64,000 nucleotides of DNA, taken from contig NC_044995.1 of NCBI RefSeq assembly GCF_008728515.1, positions 45,029,084 through 45,093,083 on the forward strand. The letters run 5' to 3'. The position numbers and the translations under genes are program-made. The notes under the pieces were generated by a model, which was not told the DNA's origin, ran no database searches, and was given only the letters and a program-made list of their open reading frames with translations. This document shows, piece after piece, positions 9,722 through 19,764 of this stretch. Source of the DNA: Papio anubis. Its lineage: Eukaryota > Chordata > Mammalia > Primates > Cercopithecidae. Each line of letters opens with the position of its first letter. The first letter of the stretch is position 1.

Positions 9722-12700
9722 CTGTGGGAGGAGAGGATGCACTTAGTTTAGCTGAGCTTGTCCCAACACAGCTGGGCATGGCCACCGAGCAGGACAGCGC
9801 AGCTCTGGGAGAAATGAAAGGGTGGGGGGGGGTCGAGGGGAGGCGGGGTGGGGGGGGGGGGGGGGGGGAAAGGGGGAATGGTGGGGCGGGGAGTGGGGCA
9901 GGGGAGCGTGGGGGGAGGAGCTGAGGGTGGGGGGCGGCTGATTGAAGGAGACTGAGGTCGTAGGGGACTGGACTTTGAGCGGGGGTAGGGCTGGGGAAGG
10001 GAAAGAAGGGGATAGAACAGAGGAAGGGAATCCAGGGGGAAGGCCAAGAGTCAGGACAGGGCAGAACTCCAACAGGCTGGGTGGGGAAGGAGCGATGCGG
10101 TTGCGGGGAGGGGGAGACTTTCAGGAAGAGGAGGAGGGGGTGAAAAGCAAAAGGCCGGGCGAGTCTGGCTGGAAGAGGCCTGGGGAGGGGTAAGGGGACT
10201 CCTGGAGAGGGCAGGGAGGGGGTTGGAGGGAGCAGCAGATCCCAGACAGAATGGAGATGGGGGAGAAGGGAGAGAAGGCAGGAAAGGGGAGAGGAGAGGT
10301 GGAGAGGGAGGGTGGGAGGGAGCTGGGAGGGAGAGGGAAGGTCGTTAGGAAAGGGGGAAGTTCTAGAGGAAGGATCCATCAGGGAATCAAGGGAACTTTG
10401 AGAGGGGTGGACAGAGGACCTAGTAAGAGAGGACTTCAAAGAAAGGAAAAGGGAGGAGGAAGGGGCGGAGGAGGGGTTAGGGAGAAGGAAACACCAAGGA
10501 GAGAAGATGGCAGGGAGGGGGTCTCTCGACTGGGAGGGGAAGGGGTAGGGAGGAGTATTGGGTAGGGGGAGGGAAAGAGGGGAAGGGGATCTCTGGAGTA
10601 GGGAGGGAAAGGGGATGGGGTCTCTGGAGGGAAGGAGGAAGAGGTCTCTGGAGGGGGAGGGATGGGGGAAGGGGTCTCTGGAGGGGAGGAGAAGGGGGAA
10701 GGGGTCTCTGGAGGGAGAGAGGAAGGGAGAAGGGGGTCTCTAGAATGGGAGGGGAAGGGAGAAGGGGGTCTCTAGAATGGGAGGGGAAGGGGGAAGAGGT
10801 CTCCAACGGGAAGGGAGGCTCCGGAGGGAGAGCGAAGGTGTGGGGAGGAGGGTCTTGGAAACCGGGAGAGGATGGGGTTGAGGAGGAGGGTTTGGGGAAG
10901 GGGTAGGGTAAAAGACAGGGAGGAGGGTCTAGGGGAGGGGAAGGGGAGAGGAGGAGGGCCTGGGGATGGGGGAGAGAATGGGAGTAGGGAGGAGGCTCTG
11001 GGGGAGGAGAAGAGGTGGGGAAGAGAGGCTGGGGGAGTGGGGAAGGGGCAGGAAAGAGGGAAGAAAAGCAACAGGGAGGAGGGTTTGGAAAAGAAGGAGG
11101 CCAGAGACACAAAACCAGGCTGGGGGTTGGGGACGTCAAGCCCCAACTCTGAGAGGGCAGGGGTCCCAGGTGGGTCCAGATGGGGGTCTGATGGGGAGGC
11201 CATGGTATCCAGAGAGTCAGGGCAAGTCAGAAAGAGGGACGAAAGAGGGATCGGTGGCGTTCAAAGAGGTGAAGTGGCAGCTTTCAGAGAAGGCAGCGGT
11301 CGAGGGTCAGAGTGGGTGGGCGGCAGAGCCCCACTCTCCAGGTGTTCCCCCTTCTTAGTATCCCCAGGAGGGGCCAGGGACCGGAAGTGGCGCAGGACAC
11401 TCACCATTCTGGGCCACCAGCTGCGCAAACATGCCCTGTTAAAAGTGGAAAGAAGGAAGGTGGATGGGGGTTCCCCGAGAAAATGGAGGTTCTGTCTCCA
11501 CTCACTTCAGCTGTCAGGGTCCCCAGGGTCTGTGCAGACCTGAAGCCTACGCTTCCCTTCCCTTCCAACTAAAGAACACTGAGAACACACACTCACGAAC
11601 ACACACACAAACACAAACACACCACAAACACACACGAATACACACACAAACACACCACAAACACACACACGAACACACACAAACACAAACACACACAAAC
11701 ACACCATAAACACACACACACAAACACACAAACAATCTAACACAATACCAAACACACCTACAAACAATACAATAACACAATTTCCAACACAAACACAAAC
11801 ACACACAAGCACACCATAAACACACACACAAACACACAAACAAGCACGAAACACACACAAACATACCATAAACACACACACACAAACACACACAAACACA
11901 CGAACACACACAAACACACCACACACACAGGAACACACACAAACACACACACAAACACACAAACACACACACAAACACATGAACACACACACAAGAAACT
12001 GGTGGCTCAACCTGCCCCAAGGACAGACCTCCGAGAATTCAGGAGGGAAAAGAGATCCCTTTTCTTTCCAGCCCCCCTGCGGGATTCCCCTGGGGGTCTT
12101 GCAAGGGAGAGGGGGATACCTCAACGGTTGGGGATAAGGCTTTTTGGGAGTTAGCAAAGGAACTGGGGGTCTCCCTGGTGGTCCCAGATAAAGAGGAAGT
12201 GCCCCCCTCGGATCGCGGATGGAAAAGTTTCCCCCGCAGGGATGCGGATCTTGTGAGGTTGCCGGGTAAAAAGAGGTGCCCTCTATGTCCTAAGTCCTAC
12301 ATAGAGAAAGGAGGCTATCGAGGGTTGGAGAACCGCGGAGGGTCTCCCTTCCAGGGTGCAGATGGGGTGCCTTGGGAATGCGGAATGAAGAGGGGTGCCC
12401 CCACCCAGTGCCACATGGAGGAGAGAAGCCAGCCTTTCTCCGACCCGGGCTGCAGAAGACGTGTCCTTGGGGGGTTGAGGACGGTGGGGGTCTCCTCCTC
12501 TTGGCCTGGGGTGCTAATGGGGTCTCGTGGGGATGTGGAATGAAAGGGGTGCTCTCCCGTGCAAGACGGAGAAGGAGAGCCCTTAGAGGTCCAAAAAGAA
12601 CTTGTCGGGGTCCCCTCTCCCCCGTCCGGGATACAGATAGGGTCTCCTAGCGGACGCAGGATAAAAGGGGCGCCCCCCGGGCTAGAAGAAGAAGGAGACC

Positions 12701-13229
12701 CTTGGGGGGTCCAAAAAGAACTGTTGGGCAGTCTCCTCCCCACCCCCGGCCTGGGGTACTGATGAGGCCTCGTAGGGGTGAGCGATGAAAGGTGTGCCCC
12801 CTCGCCCCGCCTCGATGCTAGATGGAGAATGGGAGCCCCTGTGAGTCTCCTCTCCTAGGCCGGGAGTGTAGAACAGGTGTCCCTGGGGGTGCGGGAGGGA
12901 GAAGGGAGTCCCACAGGGGACGGTAGGGGTCTCCCGCGAGACCAGCTACCGAGGGTCGGGGCACGTCTCACCTGCCGCAGGTCCAAGAGGCCGGCGGGAT
13001 TGTCGGGCGAAAGCTCGGGACCCTCGCGGAGTCTGGGGCTAGCCGCGGAGCCAGGCGAGGCGTGAGCCCCGGACACGGCCCAGGGGCGGGCGAGGAAGAC
13101 GGTGCAGGCGGCAACGAGCAGCAGCAGCACGGCCACCAGAGCCCAGGGCAGCAGGCGGCAGGTGCGGGCGCGGGGCGCGGGAGGCCAAGGGGCCTCGGGG
13201 TCCAGGGCAGCGTCAGAGGCGCATTCCAT
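9255..13229 (-). CDS. TNFSF9: TNFSF9 (4-1BB ligand, CD137L), whole coding region, 3 exons
   Basis: Type II membrane ligand of the TNF superfamily. It is displayed as a trimer on antigen-presenting cells and co-stimulates T and NK cells through TNFRSF9 (4-1BB). The coding exons are 13229-12972, 11435-11405 and 9721-9255; they join in frame to 756 nt, or 251 aa plus stop (human 254 aa). Residues 1-25 are a short cytoplasmic tail, about 26-47 a hydrophobic anchor (PWALVAVLLLL...), 48-90 a stalk, and about 91-240 the TNF homology domain with WYSDPGLAGVS and YYVFLQLEL strands. The tail ends PSPRSE. All splice sites are GT-AG. The human anchor has a longer leucine run, which explains the shorter length. 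Cys3 and Cys220 are, from memory, Tyr and Arg in human. The start is the only ATG that gives the MECASDAALDPEAPWPP family N terminus, and a TATA box lies 42 bp upstream. Confidence 0.97.
9722..11404 (-). repeat. TNFSF9 intron 2: long purine/pyrimidine-asymmetric DNA
   Basis: From about 9800 to 11100 the plus strand is almost only G and A, so the gene strand is C and T. There is a 19-base G run at 9850-9868. Within it a minisatellite carries TCTCTGGA or TCTCTAGA at 10590, 10621, 10645, 10675, 10705, 10737 and 10769, a spacing of 24-32 bp. No exon or transposon is seen inside. Confidence 0.85.
11405..11435 (-). CDS. TNFSF9: TNFSF9 coding exon 2 (31-nt microexon)
   Basis: The acceptor TTAACAG at 11436-11442 and donor G|GTGAGT at 11404 bound 31 nt that encode GMFAQLVAQN plus the first base of Val97. 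The exon joins in phase to both neighbours. It is too short to appear as an open reading frame, and was placed from the known protein and the splice signals. A UG-rich tract lies about 150 nt upstream of its acceptor on the gene strand. Confidence 0.96.
11583..11997 (-). repeat. CA/CAAA-rich simple repeat (UG-rich on the TNFSF9 strand)
   Basis: About 415 bp of ACACAAACAC-type units interrupted by CATAAA and CACAATACC pieces. On the gene strand it is a GU/UUGU-rich tract that ends about 150 nt before the acceptor of the 31-nt exon 2. Open frames across it on the minus strand (Cys/Val-rich) are repeat translations. Confidence 0.9.
12165..12945 (-). repeat. Degenerate ~120-bp tandem repeat in TNFSF9 intron 1
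   Basis: Successive blocks start near 12169, 12340, 12488, 12608, 12729 and 12846. Each carries GGGTCTCC-like DNA, then a GATGGGG or GATAGGG element, a GGA(A/T)AAA(A/G)GGG(G/T)GC element and an AGGAGA(C/G)CC element. The blocks from 12488 and 12608 both end in GGTCCAAAAAGAACT, which is clear proof of duplication. Confidence 0.75.
12972..13229 (-). CDS. TNFSF9: TNFSF9 coding exon 1
   Basis: It encodes residues 1-86: cytoplasmic tail, membrane anchor and stalk, ending at LLDLRQ. The donor is CAG|GTGAGA, with the last exon base at 12972. The exon is very GC-rich. An upstream in-frame ATG at 13481 would add 84 residues, but that stretch crosses the TATA box and GC boxes and is not part of the family protein. 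Confidence 0.97.
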
Positions 13230-13270
13230 GACCGACGACCGGAGACTGCCGGCAGACACAGCGCGCAGCC

Positions 13271-13277
13271 TTTTATA
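13271..13277 (-). promoter_or_regulatory. TNFSF9: TNFSF9 TATA box
   Basis: On the minus strand the sequence reads CTATAAAAGG. It lies 42-48 bp upstream of the ATG, so transcription probably starts only about 15-20 nt before the start codon. That fits the very short 5' leader I recall for human TNFSF9 mRNA. Confidence 0.8.
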
Positions 13278-13283
13278 GACTGT

Positions 13284-13340
13284 CACGCCCCTCCGCCCGC
13301 GGCCGACGGCCACGCCCCTCCGCCCGCGGCCACGCCCCTT
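13284..13340 (-). promoter_or_regulatory. Repeated SP/KLF-type GC boxes of the TNFSF9 promoter
   Basis: CACGCCCC occurs three times (from 13284, 13311 and 13331), twice followed by TCCGCCCGCGGCC. On the gene strand these read GGGGCGTG, directly upstream of the TATA box. The unit is a short tandem duplication, so the promoter may have gained a binding site by repeat expansion. The binding factors are inferred from the motif only. Confidence 0.65.
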
Positions 13341-13564
13341 CCCAGCCCAGAGCCTTTCCCCTTGCCCCCGTGACTCTGCGGAATTTTCTCCACTCGGATC
13401 TGTCTCCGCCTTTCGCTCTCCTTTGCGTTTCCGGCCTTCCAAGCTCGGCCCCAGGTTCTTTTCTGCCTGCTGTGTCTCCACTGCCCTGGTTCTCCCTCTC
13501 TGCCGCTCTTTCCCGGTATCTCTGTGGGTCTCTTGCTGATTCAGTCTCCTTTGCTCTGTGTGTC

Positions 13565-13900
13565 TCCCCGTTAACGTCTTTCTCTCTCTCTCTCTCCCTG
13601 TCTCTGGCTCTTTTATCTATCTCTGTCTCTCTGTCTCTGACTCTCCCTATCTCTGGCTCTGTTATCTCTGTCTCTGTCTCTCTGCCTCTGCCTCTGTTAT
13701 CTCTCTCTGTATCTCTCTCTGTCTCTGCCTCTCCCTGTCTCTGGCTCCCTCTCTTTATGCGTCTCTGTGTCTCTCCCTGTCTCTGTATGTCTCTGGCTCT
13801 CTCTCTTTCTGTCTCTCTGCCTGTTTCTCTCTGTCTCTGATTCCCTCTGTCTCTGACTCTCTATCTCTCCCTGTCTCTCTCCTTTTCCTTGTTAGTCTCT
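13565..13900 (+). repeat. (TCTCTG)n / CT-rich microsatellite upstream of TNFSF9
   Basis: Imperfect CTCTGTCTCTGNCTCTC units over about 330 bp, starting about 340 bp upstream of the TNFSF9 start codon. Ser/Leu-rich frames across it are repeat translation. Confidence 0.9.
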
Positions 13901-15499
13901 GTCTCCTTCCCCTCCTCTCAGCACCCCCTAGCCTCCCATCACTAGGACTCCCCCAGTTGCCCCCACATCCAGCACTTCCTAAGAAGGGTCGGGCTTCAGC
14001 CAGGCCTCAACCACCCCCACTCCTGGAGCACCTGCCCCCAAGCCCCAACCCCCGCAATGGAACCCTGAGTGTCATGCTCAGCCCTCCTGCCCACCTTTCC
14101 CAGGATCCCTGGGCCTTCCCTGGCCTGCCCCCACCCACCCACTGGATGCTTCCCGGCAGGAGCCCCTCGGGACCCTATAAGCAGAAGCTCGGAGAGTCCA
14201 GGTGGAGAAATTCCCCTTGCAAGAAAGAGAGTGTGGAGCGAGTTGGAGGAAACTCACATTTCCCATCTGCTCTGGCCTGCTGGAGGCGGCCAATCCGGGG
14301 CTGGGAGGATGGGCCAAAAAGCAGTGAAAACTTAGCCCCAAAAGAGGAAGTACTCGTAGATGGAGAGGGAGGTGACCCGGGGAAAGCCCTTGGCTGGTGT
14401 TGAAGTCCTGGTCTGCCCAGACCAGTGTGGGTCCACACTAGCCAACTCCCTTCCCGTCTCCCAGCCCCACGGGAGATGGGAGGGTAGACCACACCTTTTA
14501 TCCCTCTGCTAGCAGGAGTCAACAGCCCATGAAATAAAGGGACTTGTTTTGTTTTCAGATACCAGCTCTGTTGCCCAGGCTGGAGTGCAGTGGCACGATC
14601 ATAGCTCACTGCAGCCTCCAATCCTGGGTTCAAGCCATCCTCCCGTCTTAGCCTCCTGAATAGCTGGAACTACAGGCACATACCACCATGCCTACCAATT
14701 GTTTTAAATTTTTTACTTTTTTATAGAGGCAGGGTCTTGCTATGTTGCTCAGCTGGTCTCAAACTCCCGGACTCAAGCGTTGCTCCCCTCTTGGCCTCTC
14801 AGCGCTGTAAGTGTAGGCATGCATTACCGTGCCCAGTCATAAGGGAGACTTCTCACGCAACAGAACAAGTATCTTCCGATGTCAGCACTGTGTCTGATCC
14901 TGTATTGGGCCTCCCTGGGGGATTACAGAGAAAACAATAATGATACTGGCTAGTGTTGAAGGAACATTATTACCAAATGCTAAACACTTCCTATATACGG
15001 TTTGGGTTCTCCACGTGTGAGGCCCAACCCAGCAACAGGGCCACTATCAATTAGCTATGCAAATTCTAGCACCCGGAAACTCTCTGGAGGGGGCGTCCTC
15101 TAGAAGATTCTGATGGCCCGTAAGTTTGAGAATGCCACTTGTGCCCACGTTTTTCCTTCGCAGCTGCTGTTCCTTGGCCTGGAACATTCTTTCCCCAGAT
15201 CTGCAACTGCCAGACACCTTCTTACCACTCATGTCTCCCTATATACCATCCCTTCCGGGTCAAGGTGACAAACTGAACCAGCCTCTGCTTTCACTGTCTC
15301 CTGAAACTTCACTGTAGTGACACTTAAGCAATTGTTCGTAAACCAAAAAAAATTACAAGCCAGCAGAATGGAAAGGTGAGTTTCCTTAGATTTCCACCAC
15401 CCCCAAGACTTACTTGTTGGTGAATCCCCTCAACCATGAACAACGTGGTGGATGGCAGCTAAAATACAGAAGTTTGCCATAGATAAATTTGCGGAAGAA
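13901..15499. other. TNFSF9 upstream region
   Basis: 13901-14547 is unique DNA without an exon. GAAATTCCCC at 14207-14216 is a one-mismatch kappa-B-like site on the gene strand, about 1 kb upstream. An AluJ (-) lies at 14548-14838. After it come MIR-like DNA, a possible MER5 piece near 15075-15135 and an L2 3'-type piece near 15150-15240 (CTTGGCCTGGAACATTCTTT). Confidence 0.55.
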
Positions 15500-16848
15500 G
15501 GCAGGGCACGGTGGTTCACGCCTGTAATCCCAGCACTTTGGGGGGGCTGAGGCAGGTGGATCACCTGAGGTCAGGAGTTCAAGACCAGCCTGACCAACAT
15601 GGTGAAACCCCATCTCTACTAAAAATACTAAAATTAGCCAGGCGTGATGGCAGGTGCCTGTAATCCCAGCTACTCAGGAGGCTGAGGCAAGAGAATCGCT
15701 TGAACCCGGGAGGCGGAGATTGCAGTGAGCCGAGATGGAGATCGTGCCACTGCGCTCCAGCCTGGGTGACAAAGTGAGACTCTTATCTCAAAAAGAAAAA
15801 AAAAAATGCGGAAGGGACATGAGCTCCTCTCCACTTTCCATAAGATAGAATCAGAGAAGGAATTTTTTGTTTTAAGATAGGTTCTCGGCCCAGCCTGGTG
15901 GCTCACGCCTGTAATCCCAGCACTTTGGGAGGCTGAGGTGGGTGGATCCCTTAAGTTCAGGAGTTCAAAACCAGCCTGGGCAACATGGTGAGGCCCTGTC
16001 TCTACTAAAAAAAAAAAAAAAAAAAAAAAAACTACAAAAATTAGCTGGGTGTGGTGGCGCATGCTTGTAGTTCCAACTACTTGGGAGGCTGAGGCGGGAG
16101 AATCACTTGAACCCGGGAGGTGGAGGTCGCAGTGAGCCGAGATTGCACCACTGCACTCCAGCCTTGGTGACAGAGCAAGACTCTGTCTCAAAAATAATAG
16201 CATCTCACTCTGTTGTCCAGGCTGGAGTGCAGTGCTGTCATCACGGCTCATTGTAGCCTCGAACTCCTCGGCTTAAGTGACCCTCCCGCCTCAGACTCCC
16301 AAAGTGCTGGGACTACAGGTAACAGCCACCTCACCTGGCCCTTTCTAAATCATTTTTATTTTTTTGAGACAGGGTTTCACACTGTCACCCAGGCAGTGGG
16401 TAATCACAGCTCACAGCAACCTCAACCGCCAGGCTAAAGCAATCCTCCCACCTCAGCCTCCCAAGTAGCTAGGACTATAGGCACGCACCGCGATGCTCAG
16501 CTAATTTAGTATTATTTGAAGAGATGGGATTTCACCATATTGCTCAGTCCACCTCTTGGCTCAACTGATCCACATTCGGATCTCACACAGTGTTGGGATT
16601 ATAAAGTGAGCTACCTTGGTGGGAGCACATAAATGCCAGGCCCTTTTTTATTCTTTTTTATTTGTTATTTTATTTTATTGCATTTTTTCCTAAGTGAATG
16701 CACACAGGATATTTTATTTTATATTTTAATTGAGACAGAGTCTCTCCATGTTGCCCAGGCTGAATTTTAACTCCTGGGCTGAATGATCCTTCCTGCTCTG
16801 TTTCTCCAAAGTGCTGGATTACAGGTGTGAGCCACTGCGTCCAGTTTT
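15500..16848. mobile_element. Alu cluster with nesting
   Basis: Alu (+) 15500-15810; Alu (+) 15889-16197 inserted near the start of an old Alu monomer (-) at 15865-15888 plus 16199-16339; AluJ (-) 16355-16640; Alu right monomer (-) 16712-16848. Confidence 0.82.
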
Positions 16849-16885
16849 GGGGTTTTTTGCTTTTTTTCCTTAAGAGAAAGGAAAG

Positions 16886-17790
16886 GCCGGGGGCAGTGGC
16901 TCACGACTGTAATCCCAGCACTTTGGGAGGCTACATGGTGGGTCACAAGGTCAAGAGATTGAGAGATTGAGACCATCCTGCTAACACGGGTGAAACCAAG
17001 ATTCTACTAAAAAAGTACAAAAAATTACCTGAGCAGGGCATTTCATCAGCCAGTCCCAGCTACCGAGGCTGAAGCAGGAGAATTGCTGGAACCTGGGAGG
17101 CGGAGATTGCAGTCAGCCAAGATCGCACCACTGCACTCCAGCCTGGCGACAAAGCAAGACTCTGTTTAAAGGCCGGGCTGGTGGCTCAAGCCTGTAATCC
17201 CAGCACTTGGAATGGTGACGGTGGATCACGAGGTCAGAGATCGAGACCACCCTGGCTAACACGGGTGAAACCCCCGCCTCTACTAAAAAAATACAAAAAA
17301 CTAGCCGGGCGCAGGTGGGCGGGCCTGTAGTCCCAGCTACTCGGGAGGCTGAGACAGGAGAATGGCGTGGAACCCGGGAGCGGAGCTTGCAGTGAACTGA
17401 GATCCGCCACAGCACTCAGCCTGGGCAACAGAGGAGACTCCGCCTCAAAAAAAAAAAAAAAAAAAAAAAAAAAAACAGAAAGGAAAGTGGGCTGGGCACC
17501 GTGGCTCATGCCTGTAATCCCAACACTTTGGGAGGCCTGGGTGAGTGAATCACCTGAGGTCAGGAGTTCAAGACCAACCTGGTCAACATGGTGAAACCCC
17601 GCCTCTACTAAAAATACAAAAAAAATCAGCCAGGCATGGTGGCACACACCTGTAATCCCAGCTACTTGGGAGGCTGAGACAGGAGAATTGCTTGAACCCA
17701 GGAGGCGGAGGTTGCAGTGAGCGGAGATCACGCCTTTGCACTCCAGCCTGGGTGACAACAGTGAAACTCTGTCTCAAAAAAAAAAAAAAG
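16886..17790 (+). mobile_element. Three Alus in a row, two of them indel-ridden
   Basis: 16886-17168 and 17172-17475 are young Alus with many single-base gains and losses; the second has AluYR-type CTCAAGCCTG and CTAGCCGGGCG. 17490-17790 is an ordinary Alu. All are on the plus strand. Unique DNA follows to 18007. Confidence 0.88.
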
Positions 17791-18007
17791 AGAGAGAGAG
17801 AAAGGGAAATGGCAGAGTTTCTGGAAAGAGAAAAAAAATTGCGGGTAGTGGGAAACAGGAGTGTTCATTGAACCTGGAATGTGAATGTTGAAATTAAGAC
17901 GCACACATGCCCTCAGCGCTTACCTCTACTCCCTCCGCATCCAGGATCCAGAAGATGGATAGGTAGAAAGTTCCTCTCCAAGGAAACTGACCAACCAGGA
18001 ATAAAGA

Positions 18008-19028
18008 CTTTTTTTTTCCTTTTTTTGAGACAGTCTTGCTCTGTCATCTAGGCTACAGTGTAGTGGCACCATCTCGGCTCACTGCAACCTCTGCCTCCTT
18101 TTAGTAGAGACAAGGTTTCTCCATGTTGGCCAGGTTGGTCTTGAACCCCTGACCTCAAGTGATCCACTCGCCCCAGCCTCCCAAAGTGGTGGGATTACAC
18201 ACATGAGCCACCGCGCCAGGCCAGGAATAAAGATTTAAAGATACTGATGCTGCTGGGCATGGTGCCTCATGCCTGTAGTCCCAGCTACTCAGGAGGCTGA
18301 GGTGGGAGGACTGCTTGAGTCCAGGAGGTGAAGGCTGCAGTGAGCTATGATTGCACCACTACACTCCAGGTTGGGCAACAGAGCGAGACCCTATCTTTAA
18401 AAATAAATAAATAAAATAAATAAAAAAGGAAAAGAGAAAGAAATATAACATAAAGGTTAAGAGCACTCTAGGCCAGGCGCGATGGCTCATGCCTGTAATC
18501 CCCACATATTGGGAGGCCGAGGCAGGCGGATCACTTGAGGCCAGGAGTTTGAGACCAGCCTGGCCAACATGGTGAAACCCCACCTCTACTAAAAATACAA
18601 AAATTAGATGGAAGTGGTGGTGCGAGCCTGTAATCTCAGCTACTCTGGAGGCTGAGGCAGGAGAATCGCTTGAACCTGGGAGGCAGAGGTTGCAATGAGC
18701 CACAATCACGCCACTGCTCCCCAGCCTGGGCAACAGAGAAAGACTCTGTCTCAAAAAAAAAATAAAATTTAATAAATTTTAAAAAGATTTAAAGATACTG
18801 GTGCCGCAGGACATGGTGGCTCACGCCTGTAGTCCTAGCTACTCAGGAGGCTGAGTTGGAAGATCACTTGAACCCAGAAGGCTGAGGCTGCAGTGAGCTA
18901 GGATCGCACCACTGCACTCCAGCCTGGGTGACAGAGTGAGACGCTACCTCTAAAAACAAAAACAAAAACAAAAACAAAACAAAAGGAAACGAGAAATAAT
19001 TATAGTATAAAGGTTAAGAGCACTCTAG
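18008..19028. mobile_element. Alus and a local tandem duplication
   Basis: Alu (-) with internal deletion 18008-18222. Copy A, 18228-18471, is an Alu right part plus flank. A complete Alu (+) lies at 18472-18782. Copy B, 18783-19028, repeats copy A and both of its unique flanks. Confidence 0.8.
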
Positions 19029-19740
19029 AGCCAGGATCAGCAAACTTCCAGCCAAAAGCTGAATATGGCCCACTGCCAGTTTTTGTGCAGCCTTGCAAAT
19101 GAAGATTCTTTCACTTAATTGTTTTTGTTTTTGAATATCTGGAAAAATATCAAAAGAAAAATAACATTTCCTGACACGTGCAAATGATATGAATTTCCCA
19201 TTTACTGTCCATAAATAAAGTGTGCCTGGCACACAGCCACACTCATTCATTCCGTATTGTCTTTTTTTTTTGAGATGGATGGAGTCTTACCCTGTTGCCC
19301 AGGCTGGAGTGCAGTGGCATGATCTCGGCTCACTGAAAACTCTGCCTCCCAGGTTCAAGCAATTCTCTGCCTTAGCCTCTGAGTAGCTGGAATTACAGGC
19401 ACCCGCACCCACGCCCGACTAATTTTTATATTTTTAGTAGAGACAGGGTTTCACCGTCTTGGCCAGGCTGGTTTTGCACTCCTGATTTCCTGATCCACCC
19501 TCTTTGGCCTCCCAAAGTGCTGGGATTACAGGCCTGAGCCACCACACCCGGCCTTCACTCATTCGAACTCCCAGGCTCAAGTGATCCTCCCTTCATTCCG
19601 TATTGTCTATGGTGGCTTTGCTGACACTATGGTGGAGTTGAAGAGTTGTGACAAGGGACTGACTAGCTCACAAAGCCCAAAATAGTTACTGTCTGGTCCT
19701 TCTCAGAACAATGTTTGCTGTCTCTGGAGTCTTCAATTCC
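19022..19740 (-). mobile_element. hAT-Charlie-type DNA transposon relic with an Alu insertion
   Basis: The element has AGCAAACTTCCAGCC near its left end and CTGTCTGGTCCTTCTC near its right end, with AAATAAAGTGTG inside. An Alu (-) at 19261-19553 interrupts it, and a short Alu scrap (GAACTCCCAGGCTCAAGTGA) follows at 19565. The exact MER family is not assigned. Confidence 0.6.
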
Positions 19741-19764
19741 AGCTCTTCAGAGTTCTTGCTGTGT

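Noticed and set aside
9255..10439. 394-codon minus-strand frame
   Set aside because: Only the last 155 codons are TNFSF9 exon 3. The rest is Pro/Ser translation of intronic pyrimidine DNA across a clear acceptor site.
10477..11139. 220-codon Pro/Ser-rich minus frame
   Set aside because: Translation of the low-complexity tract in TNFSF9 intron 2; no start context or homology.
11507..12157. 216-codon Cys/Val-rich minus frame
   Set aside because: Translation of the CA-type simple repeat.
13230..13481. An upstream in-frame ATG giving a 84-residue extension of TNFSF9
   Set aside because: The extension spans the TATA box and GC boxes and is unlike the known N terminus.
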